Source: Nocardia ninae NBRC 108245
GTDB lineage: Bacteria; Actinomycetota; Actinomycetes; Mycobacteriales; Mycobacteriaceae
Direction of reading: 5' to 3'
Length of the DNA: 64,000 nt
Assembly (NCBI RefSeq): GCF_007990755.1
Contig: NZ_BJXA01000032.1
Coordinates: 28,988 to 92,987, forward strand
This document shows positions 46,091-55,700 of the stretch, one piece after another. The notes beneath the pieces are model-generated. The model saw only the letters and a program-made list of their open reading frames with translations. It had not been told where the DNA came from and ran no database searches. Position numbers and translations under genes: made by a program. Numbering within the stretch: position 1 is the stretch's first letter; each line of letters starts with the position of its first letter.

Positions 46091-46204
46091 TCAGCCCTGG
46101 CGCTGCTTGTGGCGCAGGTTGTCGCAGATCACCATGACCCGACCGTGACGGCGGATCACCTTGCACTTCTCGCAGATCTTCTTGACGCTCGGCTGAACCT
46201 TCAC
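46091..46204 (-). CDS. rpmJ: 50S ribosomal protein L36
   Basis: This 37-residue protein reads from GTG 46204: [20 protein letters not shown], then [14 protein letters not shown]. The zinc ligands Cys11, Cys14, Cys27 and His32 are present (C-plus type), so this copy needs zinc. It is too short to be an obvious ORF but fits the expected position between infA and rpsM. Confidence 0.97.
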   Translation of the reverse strand: MKVQPSVKKICEKCKVIRRHGRVMVICDNLRHKQRQG

Positions 46205-46224
46205 GTCCGTCCAATCTTGTTGTG

Positions 46225-46242
46225 GTTCACACGGGTGTGAAC
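46225..46242. promoter_or_regulatory. 18-bp perfect palindrome upstream of rpmJ
   Basis: GTTCACACGGGTGTGAAC reads the same on both strands. It ends 21 bases before the rpmJ GTG. It could be an operator for rpmJ and the following genes, or the top of an RNA hairpin. Confidence 0.5.
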
Positions 46243-46249
46243 ACAGTTT

Positions 46250-46273
46250 TTCCCCAGCCTTTTCGCTGGGGAA
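46250..46273. other. 9-bp hairpin in the infA-rpmJ gap
   Basis: TTCCCCAGC and GCTGGGGAA pair perfectly around CTTTTC. No T tract follows on the minus strand, so simple termination is not assured. With the neighbouring palindrome it gives two stacked structures between infA and rpmJ. Confidence 0.5.
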
Positions 46274-46387
46274 GTCTGTTGTGCCGCTCTGTCGAGCGAC
46301 GGTTCTGCACGGCCAGGCGAACTTCTCACCTCACCGAAGTGAATCGACCCGGGCACACTCCGCTGAGGAGAGATCGCCCGATTCGAT

Positions 46388-46609
46388 TTACTTGTAGCGG
46401 TAGACGATCCGGCCGCGTGACAGGTCGTATGGGGAAAGCTCGACGACCACGCGGTCCTCGGGGAGGATACGAATGTAGTGCTGCCGCATCTTCCCGCTGA
46501 TGTGCGCGAGAACCTTGTGACCGTTCTCGAGCTCGATCCGGAACATCGCATTGGGCAACGGCTCGACAACTCGACCCTCGACCTCGATGGCCCCGTCTTT
46601 CTTCGCCAT
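46388..46609 (-). CDS. infA: Translation initiation factor IF-1
   Basis: This 73-residue OB-fold protein has [40 protein letters not shown] and [23 protein letters not shown] 46609 has GCGGAGG upstream; a longer in-frame extension to 46723 is not conserved in the family. It is the first gene of the cluster. Confidence 0.98.
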
Positions 46610-46925
46610 GTCCTCCGCGATCCCGGTTACGCTCAACCTGGTTTGTTTGGCTTGTTTCTGCTTACATGGATCAATCGGCCGAAACCGACCGACGACATGC
46701 AAACAGTCGGCGCATAGGTGCACCGCCGCTCCAGCTTACCGGTACCGGATGGTTCCGGCAAAAATGGGTGTCGGTGGTAGCTCCCGCCGGTACTCTTTCC
46801 GCCCCGATCAGAGCGTGAAATCGAGGGCCGCAGCGCCCTGGCCTCCTGCCCCTCTGTGGTGTCCGGACGTCGCGTAAACTGACCGCTGTCCAGGTATAGA
46901 GGGTCGAGCAGATCTAGGGGGATCC
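46610..46925. other. Divergent promoter region, infA and EspI-like gene
   Basis: Three hundred bases without a gene. It should hold the infA-operon promoter (minus strand) and the promoter of the second ESX region (plus strand). A palindromic ACCGGTACCGG lies near 46738. I cannot assign -10/-35 boxes safely. Confidence 0.45.
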
Positions 46926-47006
46926 GTGAGCGAGCGCAGCGAGCGAACCTCCCATGCAGCGCCTCCGGGCACGATGGAACCGAGCGCTAGCGAGGTGGAA
47001 TCGTGA
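46926..47006 (+). CDS. 26-codon leader ORF coupled to the EspI-like gene
   Basis: GTG 46926 has an AGGGGG ribosome site five bases upstream. The ORF reads MSERSERTSHAAPP and on to SEVES, then TGA. The TGA overlaps the GTG of the following large gene (GTGA). Its first 20 bases are the GAGCGAGCGCAGCGAGCG-type sequence that also occurs near mycP of the second locus. It may be a translated leader that sets the level of the large protein. Confidence 0.5.
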   Translation: MSERSERTSHAAPPGTMEPSASEVES

Positions 47007-50000
47007 GCCGCAATAATGACGGCCTCCCCATGCTGCCGCCGTGGCTGTCCGAGAGTGATGTCACACAGGTCGGCTACGAAGCGCCGGTGCAGAACCTTCC
47101 CTCCGACGATGTGATCGACGAGAGACCCAGCCGCCGACGTCAAGAGAAGAAGCGTAAGGGTTGGCGCCGGGACAAGAACGACACCCCGGCCACCGAAGAG
47201 CAGCAGCCCGAGGCCGGCCCGCACGGTCGCACACCCGATGCGGGTTCCCGTTCGCCGGAGCCGCCGCAGCCCGATACCCCGCGCGCGGACCCGTGGCGTC
47301 AGCCCGGGCTGGATGCCTACGTCCAACCGCGCACGGATGACGTGTGGCAGGCCGGTCCGCCGCAACGTACCGAAGCACCGGCGCAGCGCACCGAAGCACC
47401 AGCGCAGCGTCCGGAGGCACCGGCTGCGCGGACCGAGGCACCGCCGCAGCGCACCGGCGGACCCGCACAGGGACTGCCCACCCGGAACCCCGGCCCGCCG
47501 CCCCCGGCCTTCCAACCGCTGGGCAGCCGCGCTGTCACCGAGCCGCCCGTCTCGAACGACCCGACCACCCGGCAACAGCCCACCCGGCCCGATCTGCCGC
47601 CGCCACCCGCGCTTCCGGATCCGCCGCCGCAGGCATCCTCAGCCATTCCGGACGCACCGCCGCAAGCCTCGACCAATGCGCCGCAGGCCCCCGCGGAGCG
47701 TTACGCACCGCCGGAGCCCGATGGCCCGCCGCCGTGGCTGGCCGGACCGCGGCCCGAGCAGGCGACGACCGCACCGGCCGCACCGCCGCGTCGGCCACCG
47801 CTGCCGGATCCTCCGCCGTTGCCCGGTCCGCCACCGGCGCAAGGCGGCTCGTCGACGACTCCGTCCGCCGAACAGACACCACAGGCACGACCGGACGCAC
47901 CGGCACGCGGGCAAGAACCGCCTGCCGCGAGCCGGGTACCGCAGGCACCGGGTGACAACGCCGCCGAACGACCGGGCGCGCCAACACCTTCGGCGCCGCC
48001 CACCCGACCCGGGCCGCTGGATCAAGGCCGCGCGCCCGGTGACAGCGTCGTTCCCCCGGCGGCGCCCGTAACCGGGCCGCAGGGACGTGCGCCGCAAGCA
48101 CCGGATCGTGAGCAGCCGGGCGCGGAGAACGTTGCCGGTGCGACGACACCTCCCGCCGTCCAGCCGGGTCAGGAACTTCCGAGCCGTGGGCCGGCTGCGG
48201 GTTCGGCACCGTCGAGCCCGACCTCGACAGCGGGACAGCCGGTACCCGACGATACCGTCGGCGGGCCTGAGCGCGGCCCGGCCGCCGTGCAACCAGGTGC
48301 GAACGGCACCGCGTTACCGCCGCTGCCCGCCCGACCCGCCGAACCTGCTACACCGGGCACCGAGCGCCCGGAATCCGGTCAGCCACAACGCGACAACTCG
48401 CTCCAAGCACCAGGTTGGGTGCCCTCTTCCAACACCGGAGCAACCCGGCCGTCCGCCAGCGGGCGACACCGCCTGCCCGCCGAGATCGACGGGCTCCCGG
48501 GTGTGCCCGAGGAGTCGGCGCAGCGGTCCGGCGGACAGCCGCAGCCCCGGAATGACCTCCCGCAGCCACCTGTTGGGCCGTACGCGCCGGCGAATCAGAG
48601 CGGATCCGGCGGCCCGATCGGATACCCGCCGCAGGCGACCGGCGGTCAGGCCCCGAGCAGTGAGCAGCCCGCGCCACCGGCACCGAGCGAGCCGTGGCGC
48701 AACGCCGCGGCTCCGGTGTGGGCAGACGAATCCGTCAGTCGGCCACCGTCGGTCGGCGGGCAGGCACCCGGCAGCGAACAGCCCGGCCCGCCCGCACCCG
48801 GCGTCCCGTGGCTCAACCAGGCAGCACCGGCGGCGCAAACCCCGAGCCGGACAGCACCGTCCGTCGGTGGGCAAGCACCGGTCAGTGAGCAGCCGGGACC
48901 GCCCGCACCCGGTGTCGCTTGGCACAACCAAGCCGCACCAGCAGCCCAAACCCCAGGCCACACAGCACCATCCGCAGGCGGACAAGTACCAGGCAACGAA
49001 CAGCCCGGCCCGCCCGCACCCGGCGTTCCATGGCACAACCAAGCCGCACCAGCAGCCCAAACCCCGAGCCAGACAGCACCGTCCGCGGGCGGACAAGCAC
49101 CGGGCAACGAACAGCCAGGACCACAAGCGCCCGAGGTTCCTTCGCGTGCGCCAGGCGGATTCGCCGGACCACAGGTCGGTGGCCAGGCGCCGGGTGGGTC
49201 ACCGCCCGCGCCGCCGCAACCGCCGGGCCAGTGGGGTCGTCCGCCGGGACCGGTCGGTGGGCAGTACCAGCCTGGCGTGCAATACCAGTCGGGTCCGCCG
49301 CCATCACTGGACGATGTGCCGATGCGCCGGGCCAAGAAGTCGCCGGGCAGCGGCTGGCGTAAGGCCGTGCATCACGTGTCGGGCGGCGCGATCAATCCTG
49401 GATTGTCCGCGGAGGAACTGCGGTTGCAGGAGTTGGTCGCCCGGATCCGCCAACCCGTGCGCGGCGACTACCGGATCGCGACGCTGTCCCTGAAGGGTGG
49501 TGTCGGAAAGACCACCACCACCATGGGTATCGGCTCGATCTTCGCCTCGATCCGCGGCGACCGGGTGATCGCGGTGGACGCCAACCCCGACTTCGGCACG
49601 CTGTCGCAGCGGGTGCCGCTGCAGACCAGGTCCACCGTGCGTGACCTGCTGCTCGACCCGTCGATCCAGCGCTACTCCGATGTCCGCAGGCACACCTCGC
49701 AGGCCACCAGTCGCCTGGAAGTGCTTGCCAGCGAACGCGATCCGGCGGCGTCGGAGGCGTTCAGCGAGGAGGAGTACCGTGCGGTCGCCCGGATCCTGCA
49801 GCGCTTCTACAACATCATCCTGACCGACTGCGGTACCGGACTGATGCATTCGGCGATGTCGGGCGTGCTGGATCTGGCTCACTCACTGGTGCTCATCTCC
49901 TCCCCCGCGATCGACGGCGCCCGCAGTGCCGCAGCGACTTTGGACTGGCTGTCGCTGCACGGACACGATCACCTGGTCCGCAACGCGGTGGTGGTGATCA

Positions 50001-50224
50001 ACTCGCCGCGCGCCGGATCACCGAACGTCGGCATCCAACAGCTGCGGGAGTACTTCCTGTCCCGTTGCCGCGCAGTGCACATCATCCCGTTCGACGCGCA
50101 CATGTCCGAGGGCGCCGAGATCGATCTGCACCGCCTGCACAAACACACCAAGCGCGCCTACGTCGAACTCGCCGCCACCATCGCCGACGATTTCGCCACC
50201 GATCACCGCCGCTATCAACCCTGA
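47003..50224 (+). CDS. EspI-like protein: long Pro-rich region fused to a ParA/MinD-type ATPase
   Basis: The 1073-residue product has residues 1-780 disordered and very rich in Pro, Ala, Gln and Gly. They include RTEAPAQ-type heptads near 120-155 and 37-residue tandem repeats at about 546-715. A basic patch (MRRAKKSPGSGWRKAVHHVSG) leads to a deviant Walker A ATPase with LSLKGGVGKTTTTMGIG at about 830, AVDANPDFGTLSQRV and a later IILTDCGTGLM (Walker B). EspI of ESX-1 has the same plan and is thought to regulate secretion by ATP level. The GTG 47003 overlaps the leader ORF. It probably regulates the second ESX locus. It is not a chromosome-partition gene, as no parB or parS is near. Confidence 0.82.
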   Translation: MSRNNDGLPMLPPWLSESDVTQVGYEAPVQNLPSDDVIDERPSRRRQEKKRKGWRRDKNDTPATEEQQPEAGPHGRTPDAGSRSPEPPQPDTPRADPWRQPGLDAYVQPRTDDVWQAGPPQRTEAPAQRTEAPAQRPEAPAARTEAPPQRTGGPAQGLPTRNPGPPPPAFQPLGSRAVTEPPVSNDPTTRQQPTRPDLPPPPALPDPPPQASSAIPDAPPQASTNAPQAPAERYAPPEPDGPPPWLAGPRPEQATTAPAAPPRRPPLPDPPPLPGPPPAQGGSSTTPSAEQTPQARPDAPARGQEPPAASRVPQAPGDNAAERPGAPTPSAPPTRPGPLDQGRAPGDSVVPPAAPVTGPQGRAPQAPDREQPGAENVAGATTPPAVQPGQELPSRGPAAGSAPSSPTSTAGQPVPDDTVGGPERGPAAVQPGANGTALPPLPARPAEPATPGTERPESGQPQRDNSLQAPGWVPSSNTGATRPSASGRHRLPAEIDGLPGVPEESAQRSGGQPQPRNDLPQPPVGPYAPANQSGSGGPIGYPPQATGGQAPSSEQPAPPAPSEPWRNAAAPVWADESVSRPPSVGGQAPGSEQPGPPAPGVPWLNQAAPAAQTPSRTAPSVGGQAPVSEQPGPPAPGVAWHNQAAPAAQTPGHTAPSAGGQVPGNEQPGPPAPGVPWHNQAAPAAQTPSQTAPSAGGQAPGNEQPGPQAPEVPSRAPGGFAGPQVGGQAPGGSPPAPPQPPGQWGRPPGPVGGQYQPGVQYQSGPPPSLDDVPMRRAKKSPGSGWRKAVHHVSGGAINPGLSAEELRLQELVARIRQPVRGDYRIATLSLKGGVGKTTTTMGIGSIFASIRGDRVIAVDANPDFGTLSQRVPLQTRSTVRDLLLDPSIQRYSDVRRHTSQATSRLEVLASERDPAASEAFSEEEYRAVARILQRFYNIILTDCGTGLMHSAMSGVLDLAHSLVLISSPAIDGARSAAATLDWLSLHGHDHLVRNAVVVINSPRAGSPNVGIQQLREYFLSRCRAVHIIPFDAHMSEGAEIDLHRLHKHTKRAYVELAATIADDFATDHRRYQP
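48638..49138 (+). repeat. 111-bp tandem repeats inside the EspI-like gene
   Basis: Units begin at 48752, 48863 and 48974 with exact 111-base spacing. A degenerate unit precedes (48638, 114 bases) and a partial one follows (49085). Each full unit encodes 37 residues with the core EQPGPPAPGVPWHNQAAPAA. The similarity of the units suggests recent expansion and possible length variation between strains. Confidence 0.9.
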
Positions 50225-50286
50225 AACACCGCCGTGTCACACCGTCACGTGACAACTGGGTTGCCGACCCTCGGGCTACCGATCGA

Positions 50287-50338
50287 GCAGAGTCATATGG
50301 TCGCCAACAGATCTTCAGCAGCGACCATATGACTCTGC
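50287..50338. repeat. 18-bp perfect inverted repeat after the EspI-like gene
   Basis: GCAGAGTCATATGGTCGC and GCGACCATATGACTCTGC are exact complements with a 16-base spacer. It sits in the 298-base gap between convergent genes (stops at 50224 and 50523). The arms contain CATATG and are AT-richer than the surroundings. Terminator, operator or mobile-element remnant are all possible. No T tract follows; the rest of the gap shows no gene. Confidence 0.7.
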
Positions 50339-50522
50339 CCACCCTCGAAATGCCCGGCAACACAACCACATCAGCCGCATCCAACCGCTCGGTGCACAGA
50401 CCGTCCATACCTCTCACAGGGCTTACAGTCCTTGTGACAGGTACGGAAGGTCTGCGAGACCTCACGAAACGACCGCGCGCGAAAACCGTTCGCGGGCTAG
50501 CGGTCTGGCGGTAAGGGCGGAG

Positions 50523-51050
50523 CTACCACTCCGGGAGACGACGTCTGCCCGCGAGAATGTCGCGGACGAGATCGTCGTAGGCATCGGCGAGTTCGGCAAG
50601 GTGATGCCAAGCGCCGTGCAGTCTTTCGTCGTGTGCGTCGAGGGTCATCAGCGCGTGGTGCGCGCGCACCGAGGACTCGGCGAGGCGGTCGATGACCGCG
50701 CCGACGGTCTCGGTGTGCAGGGTCGCACCGAGCCGGTGCTGGGGCACACTGCGTGCGACCCAGTCATCGATGGCCATGACCAATTCGACTCTGCGGCGCT
50801 CGATTTCGAGGACCACCGTCGGGTCGGTGTCCACCGAACCACCGCGGCCGACCAGTCGCCGCTCGTGCAGCACCGCGAGATCGCGGGCGAACCAGAGCAA
50901 CGGACCGCCGACCACGCGGTGTCCACGACACGCCCGAACAAGTAGATCCGAGGTGGGAAGCAGTCCAGGAGCATGGGACTGCACCACCGAATCGGCACAC
51001 CGCAGGGTGCCGGGAAGAGCCATTACGACTGTTGTATCCGAACCTGCCAC
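50523..51050 (-). CDS. DUF4254-like protein
   Basis: This 175-residue, mostly helical protein has segments VELVMAIDDWVARSVP, HTETVGAVIDRLAESSVRAHHAL and HHLAELADAYDDLVRDILAGRRRLP. The pattern fits the DUF4254 family of Nocardia relatives; function is unknown. GTG 51050 has GCGAGG upstream; ATG 51023 is an alternative without a ribosome site. It is divergent from a GntR regulator, 143 bases apart, which may control it. Confidence 0.65.
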   Translation of the reverse strand: MAGSDTTVVMALPGTLRCADSVVQSHAPGLLPTSDLLVRACRGHRVVGGPLLWFARDLAVLHERRLVGRGGSVDTDPTVVLEIERRRVELVMAIDDWVARSVPQHRLGATLHTETVGAVIDRLAESSVRAHHALMTLDAHDERLHGAWHHLAELADAYDDLVRDILAGRRRLPEW

Positions 51051-51193
51051 GTTGCCTCGCCGTCATCGCCGCACAACACCGGATCAGGACGTTCATTACA
51101 ATAAACCTCTGAAGGCACCTGTCAAGCGTTACCGGGCCGTAGGAAGTCACGAAGAGTACACTTCGTTACCTGCACGACCAACCGAGGAGCAAG

Positions 51194-52003
51194 ATGGCGG
51201 ACGGTCCGACGTACCACCGGATCGCAGACCTCCTCCGCGAGGAGATCCGCGCAGGCAAGTGGAAACCGGGTGATCGGTTGCCCAGCCACACGGAGCTGGC
51301 CGAGCACATGCAGGTCTCACTGACCACCGCTCGCAATGCGATTCAGGTGCTTGTCACCGAAAATCTCGTCTACACAGCGACTTCCCGCGGCACCATCGTG
51401 CGAAACCAGGAAGTTCTGGAATCAGTTGTCACCGACCATATCCGACACGACCGGCCGAAGTCGCCGCACGACATCTTCGAGGAGATCGCGCGCGCCGCGC
51501 ACCGGACGCCGTCCAAGGAGTTCAGCGCGAAGATGGAGCCTGCGGGTCCCTCGGTCGCGCTGTGGCTCGGCGTGCCCGAAGACTCCTGGGTGCTGGCCAG
51601 GACGGTCGTCCAGTATCTGGACAACGAGCCGTGGTCCTGGGAGGTCAGCTTCTATCCGCGAGACCTGGCCGAGGCCACCGGAATCGACTCGCCGCACGAC
51701 ATTCCGGAGGGCACCACCCGCCGATTGGCGGTCAGCGGGCACGCCGAGACCGCCCATCGCGACACGCTGACGGCGCGGCCCGCCACCGCCGAAGAGGCCA
51801 CCGTGCTCGGCGTGGCGGCGGGCACGATCCTGCTGGACCATCTGCGGATCGGCGCCAACCACGAGCGGGTCACCAGGGCCACCCGGCACCGTTCCATCGC
51901 CGCGAGTAACCGGCTGGCCTACCAGCTCGGCGACGCCGAAGGACTGGCCGTCATCGGGCGCACCCTGGGCGTGCCGTACGGACCGGGCATCGCGACGGCA
52001 TGA
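51194..52003 (+). CDS. GntR-family regulator, HutC/UTRA type
   Basis: The 269-residue product has an N-terminal winged helix (YHRIADLLREEIRAGKWKPGDRLPS, then VSLTTARNAIQVLVTENLVY) and a C-terminal UTRA ligand domain (about 95-260) with AASNRLAYQLGDAEGLAVI-type ending. HutC members repress neighbouring genes until a small ligand binds. It is divergent from the DUF4254 gene and its stop overlaps the GNAT start (ATGA, 52000-52003). The ligand is unknown. Confidence 0.86.
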   Translation: MADGPTYHRIADLLREEIRAGKWKPGDRLPSHTELAEHMQVSLTTARNAIQVLVTENLVYTATSRGTIVRNQEVLESVVTDHIRHDRPKSPHDIFEEIARAAHRTPSKEFSAKMEPAGPSVALWLGVPEDSWVLARTVVQYLDNEPWSWEVSFYPRDLAEATGIDSPHDIPEGTTRRLAVSGHAETAHRDTLTARPATAEEATVLGVAAGTILLDHLRIGANHERVTRATRHRSIAASNRLAYQLGDAEGLAVIGRTLGVPYGPGIATA

Positions 52004-52638
52004 GTATCATGCTCCGCCAGGCGACAATTGGTGATCTGGGCGTGATCTGCCGTCTGCGCCTGCAGCGCACCGCGTGGCTCACCACGCGCGGCTCCGATCA
52101 ATGGACGGTCGCGGGTCGCGGCCTACCCATCGAGATCTTCGCGCGCTCGGTCGGCCGGTCGATGGACGCGGGCGAGACCTGGATCGCGGAGGTCGCGGGC
52201 GAACCCGCGGGCACGATCACCGTCAACCGCCATGCCGACCCTGGGCTGTGGTCGCCGTGGGAACTATCCGACGCGGTCGTCGTCCACTACATGATCGTCG
52301 ACCTCCGCTTCGCCGGACAGCGCATCGGCCAACGACTGCTCGCCCACGCGGGATGGCTTGCGCGCCAACAGGAGCGCGACTGGGTCCGGCTCGACGCCTG
52401 GACCACCAACACCGAACTGCACGACTACTACCGCAGAGCGGGCTTCCAATTCGCGCGCATCGCAGGCCCGATAGCGACCGGTCCGTCCCGCGCCCTGTTC
52501 GAACGTCGCGCCGACAGCTGGGATTTCGACGCCGCGGTCACGGTCCCCGCCGCCCGCGTCACCGGGACCACCCCGAACCTCGGCTTGGTCCCACCCAATC
52601 CAATCGCTGATTTCGCTGCGGGCCAACCCAACAACTGA
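52000..52638 (+). CDS. GNAT-family N-acetyltransferase
   Basis: The 212-residue product has a GNAT fold at about 4-170 with the acetyl-CoA loop RFAGQRIGQRLL (pattern Q/R-x-x-G-x-G/A) and the beta-bulge strand before it (VVVHYMIVDLRF). An unstructured C-terminal tail of about 40 residues follows. It is translationally coupled to the GntR gene and convergent with eccC. The substrate is unknown. Confidence 0.83.
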   Translation: MSIMLRQATIGDLGVICRLRLQRTAWLTTRGSDQWTVAGRGLPIEIFARSVGRSMDAGETWIAEVAGEPAGTITVNRHADPGLWSPWELSDAVVVHYMIVDLRFAGQRIGQRLLAHAGWLARQQERDWVRLDAWTTNTELHDYYRRAGFQFARIAGPIATGPSRALFERRADSWDFDAAVTVPAARVTGTTPNLGLVPPNPIADFAAGQPNN

Positions 52639-52721
52639 CCCGTACCGCGTGATCGCCCACCGAGCCACCACCGCGGCGGCAGCTCGCCCACGGCTACCCC
52701 GACTCGGCGGCGGCCCCACTC

Positions 52722-55700
52722 CTACTGGGTAGGCGGCATATACGCGATCTGCACCATCTCCTGACCCTTGCTGCGCGAGGCCAGCGTGCCGCGGCCCGGG
52801 GGAAGCTTGCTGGGCCGGATCTCACCGATGATCTTGCCCTCGTCCCGGGAGCCGCTCATGACCAGCGTGTCCACCGACAGGTTCTTCAGGCCACCGATGA
52901 TCGGGTCGTAGAGGGCGCGCGACACGCCACCCATGCGGCGGGTGACGACGAAGTGCATGCCGATATCGCGGGCCTGCGGCAGGTATTCGATCAGCGCGGC
53001 GAACGGGTTGATGCCGCCGGTAGCCACCATGTCGTAGTCGTCGACCACGATGTAGATCTCCGGCCCTTCCCACCAGCTGCGCTCGCGCAGCTGCTGCGGG
53101 GTGATGTCGGAACCGGGGATCCGCTTGGACAGGAACTCCGCGACCTCGGCGATCATCGGCCCACAGGTCTGCGACGAGGTGGAGTATCCGGCGAGGTGTT
53201 CGCCCTCGACCACGCCGAGCATGGTGCGGCGGTAGTCGATCATGATGATCTTCGCCTGATCCGGCGTCGAATTCTCCACCACGCCCGTCACGATGTTGCG
53301 CAGCAGCGTGGTCTTGCCGGATTCGACGTCGGCGAAGGCCATGAAGTGCGGATCGGTCCCGAAATCCAGGACCAGCGGCTGCAATTCGGATTCGCCGAGA
53401 CCGACGACCACCCTGGTCGGGCTGAGCTCGATGCCCTGTTCCCTGGCGATGGCCAGCAGGTCGTCGCGGTTGAACTGCAGCGGCAGCATGCGCACCTCCG
53501 GCGCCCGCCTGCCCGCGTGCAACTCCGCGAGTTCCTGACGCGCCAGGGTGACACCGTCGGCCAGCGACTCCGGATCGGAGTTGGAGTCCAACCGCGGCAA
53601 GGCAACCAGCATGTGCAGCTGTTCCGGGGTGAGACCGCGGCCCGGACGACCCACCGGAACCTGGAAGGCGGTGCGCCGCCCCATCTCCGAGTCGGTCGGA
53701 TCACCGAGGCGCAGCTCGAGCCTGGTGCCGATCTGGTCCTTGACCACCGGCCGGATCTCGGCCCACCGGGACGCGCCGATGATGAGGTGGATGCCGTACG
53801 ACAAGCCCTGTGCCGCAATGGCGGTGATCTGCGGCTCCAGCACGTCGAACTCTTCGCGGATCACGGCCCAGCCGTCGATCACCAGGAACACGTCACCGAA
53901 TCGGTCGTCGGCCAACGGATTACCCGCCGACGCCGCGCCGTCGGGCACGTGCGCCGCCGCGGCGAACTTGCGCCGCCGGAACTCCGCCATCGACTCGATA
54001 CCGAGTTCGGCGAAGCGTTCCTCGCGCTGACGCATCAGCGAGGTGAGCTCGGCGATGGTGCGCCGGACCCGGTCGCTGTCGAGCCGGCCGGCCACCGAGC
54101 CGACGTGCGGCAAGCCGACCAGGCCCGCCATACTGCCGCCACCGAAGTCCAGGCAGTAGAACTGCACGTGCTGCGGCGTGTGGGTAGCCGCGGCGGCCAT
54201 GATGATGGTGCGCAAGGTGGTCGACTTACCCGACTGCGGACCACCGACCACCGCCACATTGCCCTGGGCGCCGGCCAGACTGATGGTCAGCACGTCACGA
54301 CGCTGCTCGTACGGCTTGTCGATCACGCCGATCGGCATCCACAGCTGACCGTGCCGGTTGACCGGCGAGCGCCAGTCCGGGTCGGGCAGCAGCATGTCGA
54401 CGGTCGGGGACTCTTCGAGCGGCGGCAGCCACACCTCGTGCGCCGGGCGGCCGTGCCCGGTCAGCCGTTTGACGACCACGTCGAGCAGCGAGTCCGGAAT
54501 GCCCTCGTCCGGACCGGGCGCGTTGAGCGCCGACGGCGGCGGCGGGAGTTCGAGCAGCGGGTTCGACGGCGACGGCGGCAGATCCAGTGCGGAATCGTCC
54601 TCCACCGGTTCCGGCATCTCGACCGGCGCGGCGGTGAACACCGCGAGCCGCTGGCCGCCGACCGGACTGCCGTCCTCACCGGTCACCGTGCCCACCGGCG
54701 CCACATAGGGACCGGACACGTAACTCGCGTTGAACCGCAACGGATCCGAGGCGTCGCTCTTCAGATAGCCTGCGCCCGGCACGCTCGGCAGGTGGTAGGC
54801 GTCGGTGATGCCGAGGACCGCGCGCGATTCGTTGGCGGAGAAGGTGCGCAGACCGATTCGGTAGGACAGGTGCGACTCGAGGCCGCGCAGCTTGTTCTCC
54901 TCCAGCCGCTGCGAGGCGAGCAGCAGGTGCACGTGCAGCGAGCGGCCGAGTCGGCCGATCATCACGAACAACTCGGCGAAATCCGGCTTCTGCGAGAGCA
55001 GTTCGGAGAACTCGTCGACCACGACGAACAGCGCCGGTAGCGGATCGAGCGGCACGCCCGCGGCCCGCGCCTTCTCGTAGTCGGTCACGTTGGCGTAGTT
55101 GCCCGCCGACCGCAGCAGTTCCTGGCGCCGGTTCATCTCACCGGCGAGCGCGTCTTTCATGCGGTCTACCAGGGACAGTTCCTCTTCCAGGTTGGTGATC
55201 ACCGCGGCGACGTGCGGCAGTGAATCCAATCCGAGGAACGTCGCGCCACCCTTGAAGTCGACCAGCACCAGGTTCAGCGCGTCCGGCGAGTGCGTGGTGA
55301 CCAGCGAAAGCACCAGCGTGCGCAGGAATTCCGACTTACCCGAGCCGGTCGCGCCGATGCACAGGCCGTGCGGGCCCATGCCGTTCTCGGCCGACTCCTT
55401 GATGTCGATCTCCACCGGTGTGCCGTCGGGGGTGATGCCGATCGGCACGCGCAGCCGCTCCCGCGCGGTGCGTGGCCGCCATACCCTGGCCGGATCGATC
55501 TGCGCCGCGTCCGGGATCTTCAGCAACGCCATCAGCCCCGGATCGGCCGTCGAACCCTCACCGAGACTGACGATCTGGGCCGCCGTGGCAAGCCGGTATC
55601 GCGACAGCGCCCGCGAAAACGCCTCGGCCTCCGCCGAAGTCACCACGTCGGCGGTGGCGAACTTCTCCACGCCCGCCGCGCTGCGGGCCGACACGTCGCC

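Noticed and set aside
48638-49138. Tandem repeats as a CRISPR array
   Set aside because: Units are directly adjacent, coding, in frame and 111 bases long with no unique spacers.
47003-50224. ParA-like domain as part of a partition locus or replication origin
   Set aside because: No parB, parS, dnaA or DnaA-box cluster nearby; Pro-rich fusion and ESX context fit EspI.
52953-55040. 695-residue plus-strand frame antisense to the second eccC
   Set aside because: Same shadow character; eccC on the minus strand is complete.
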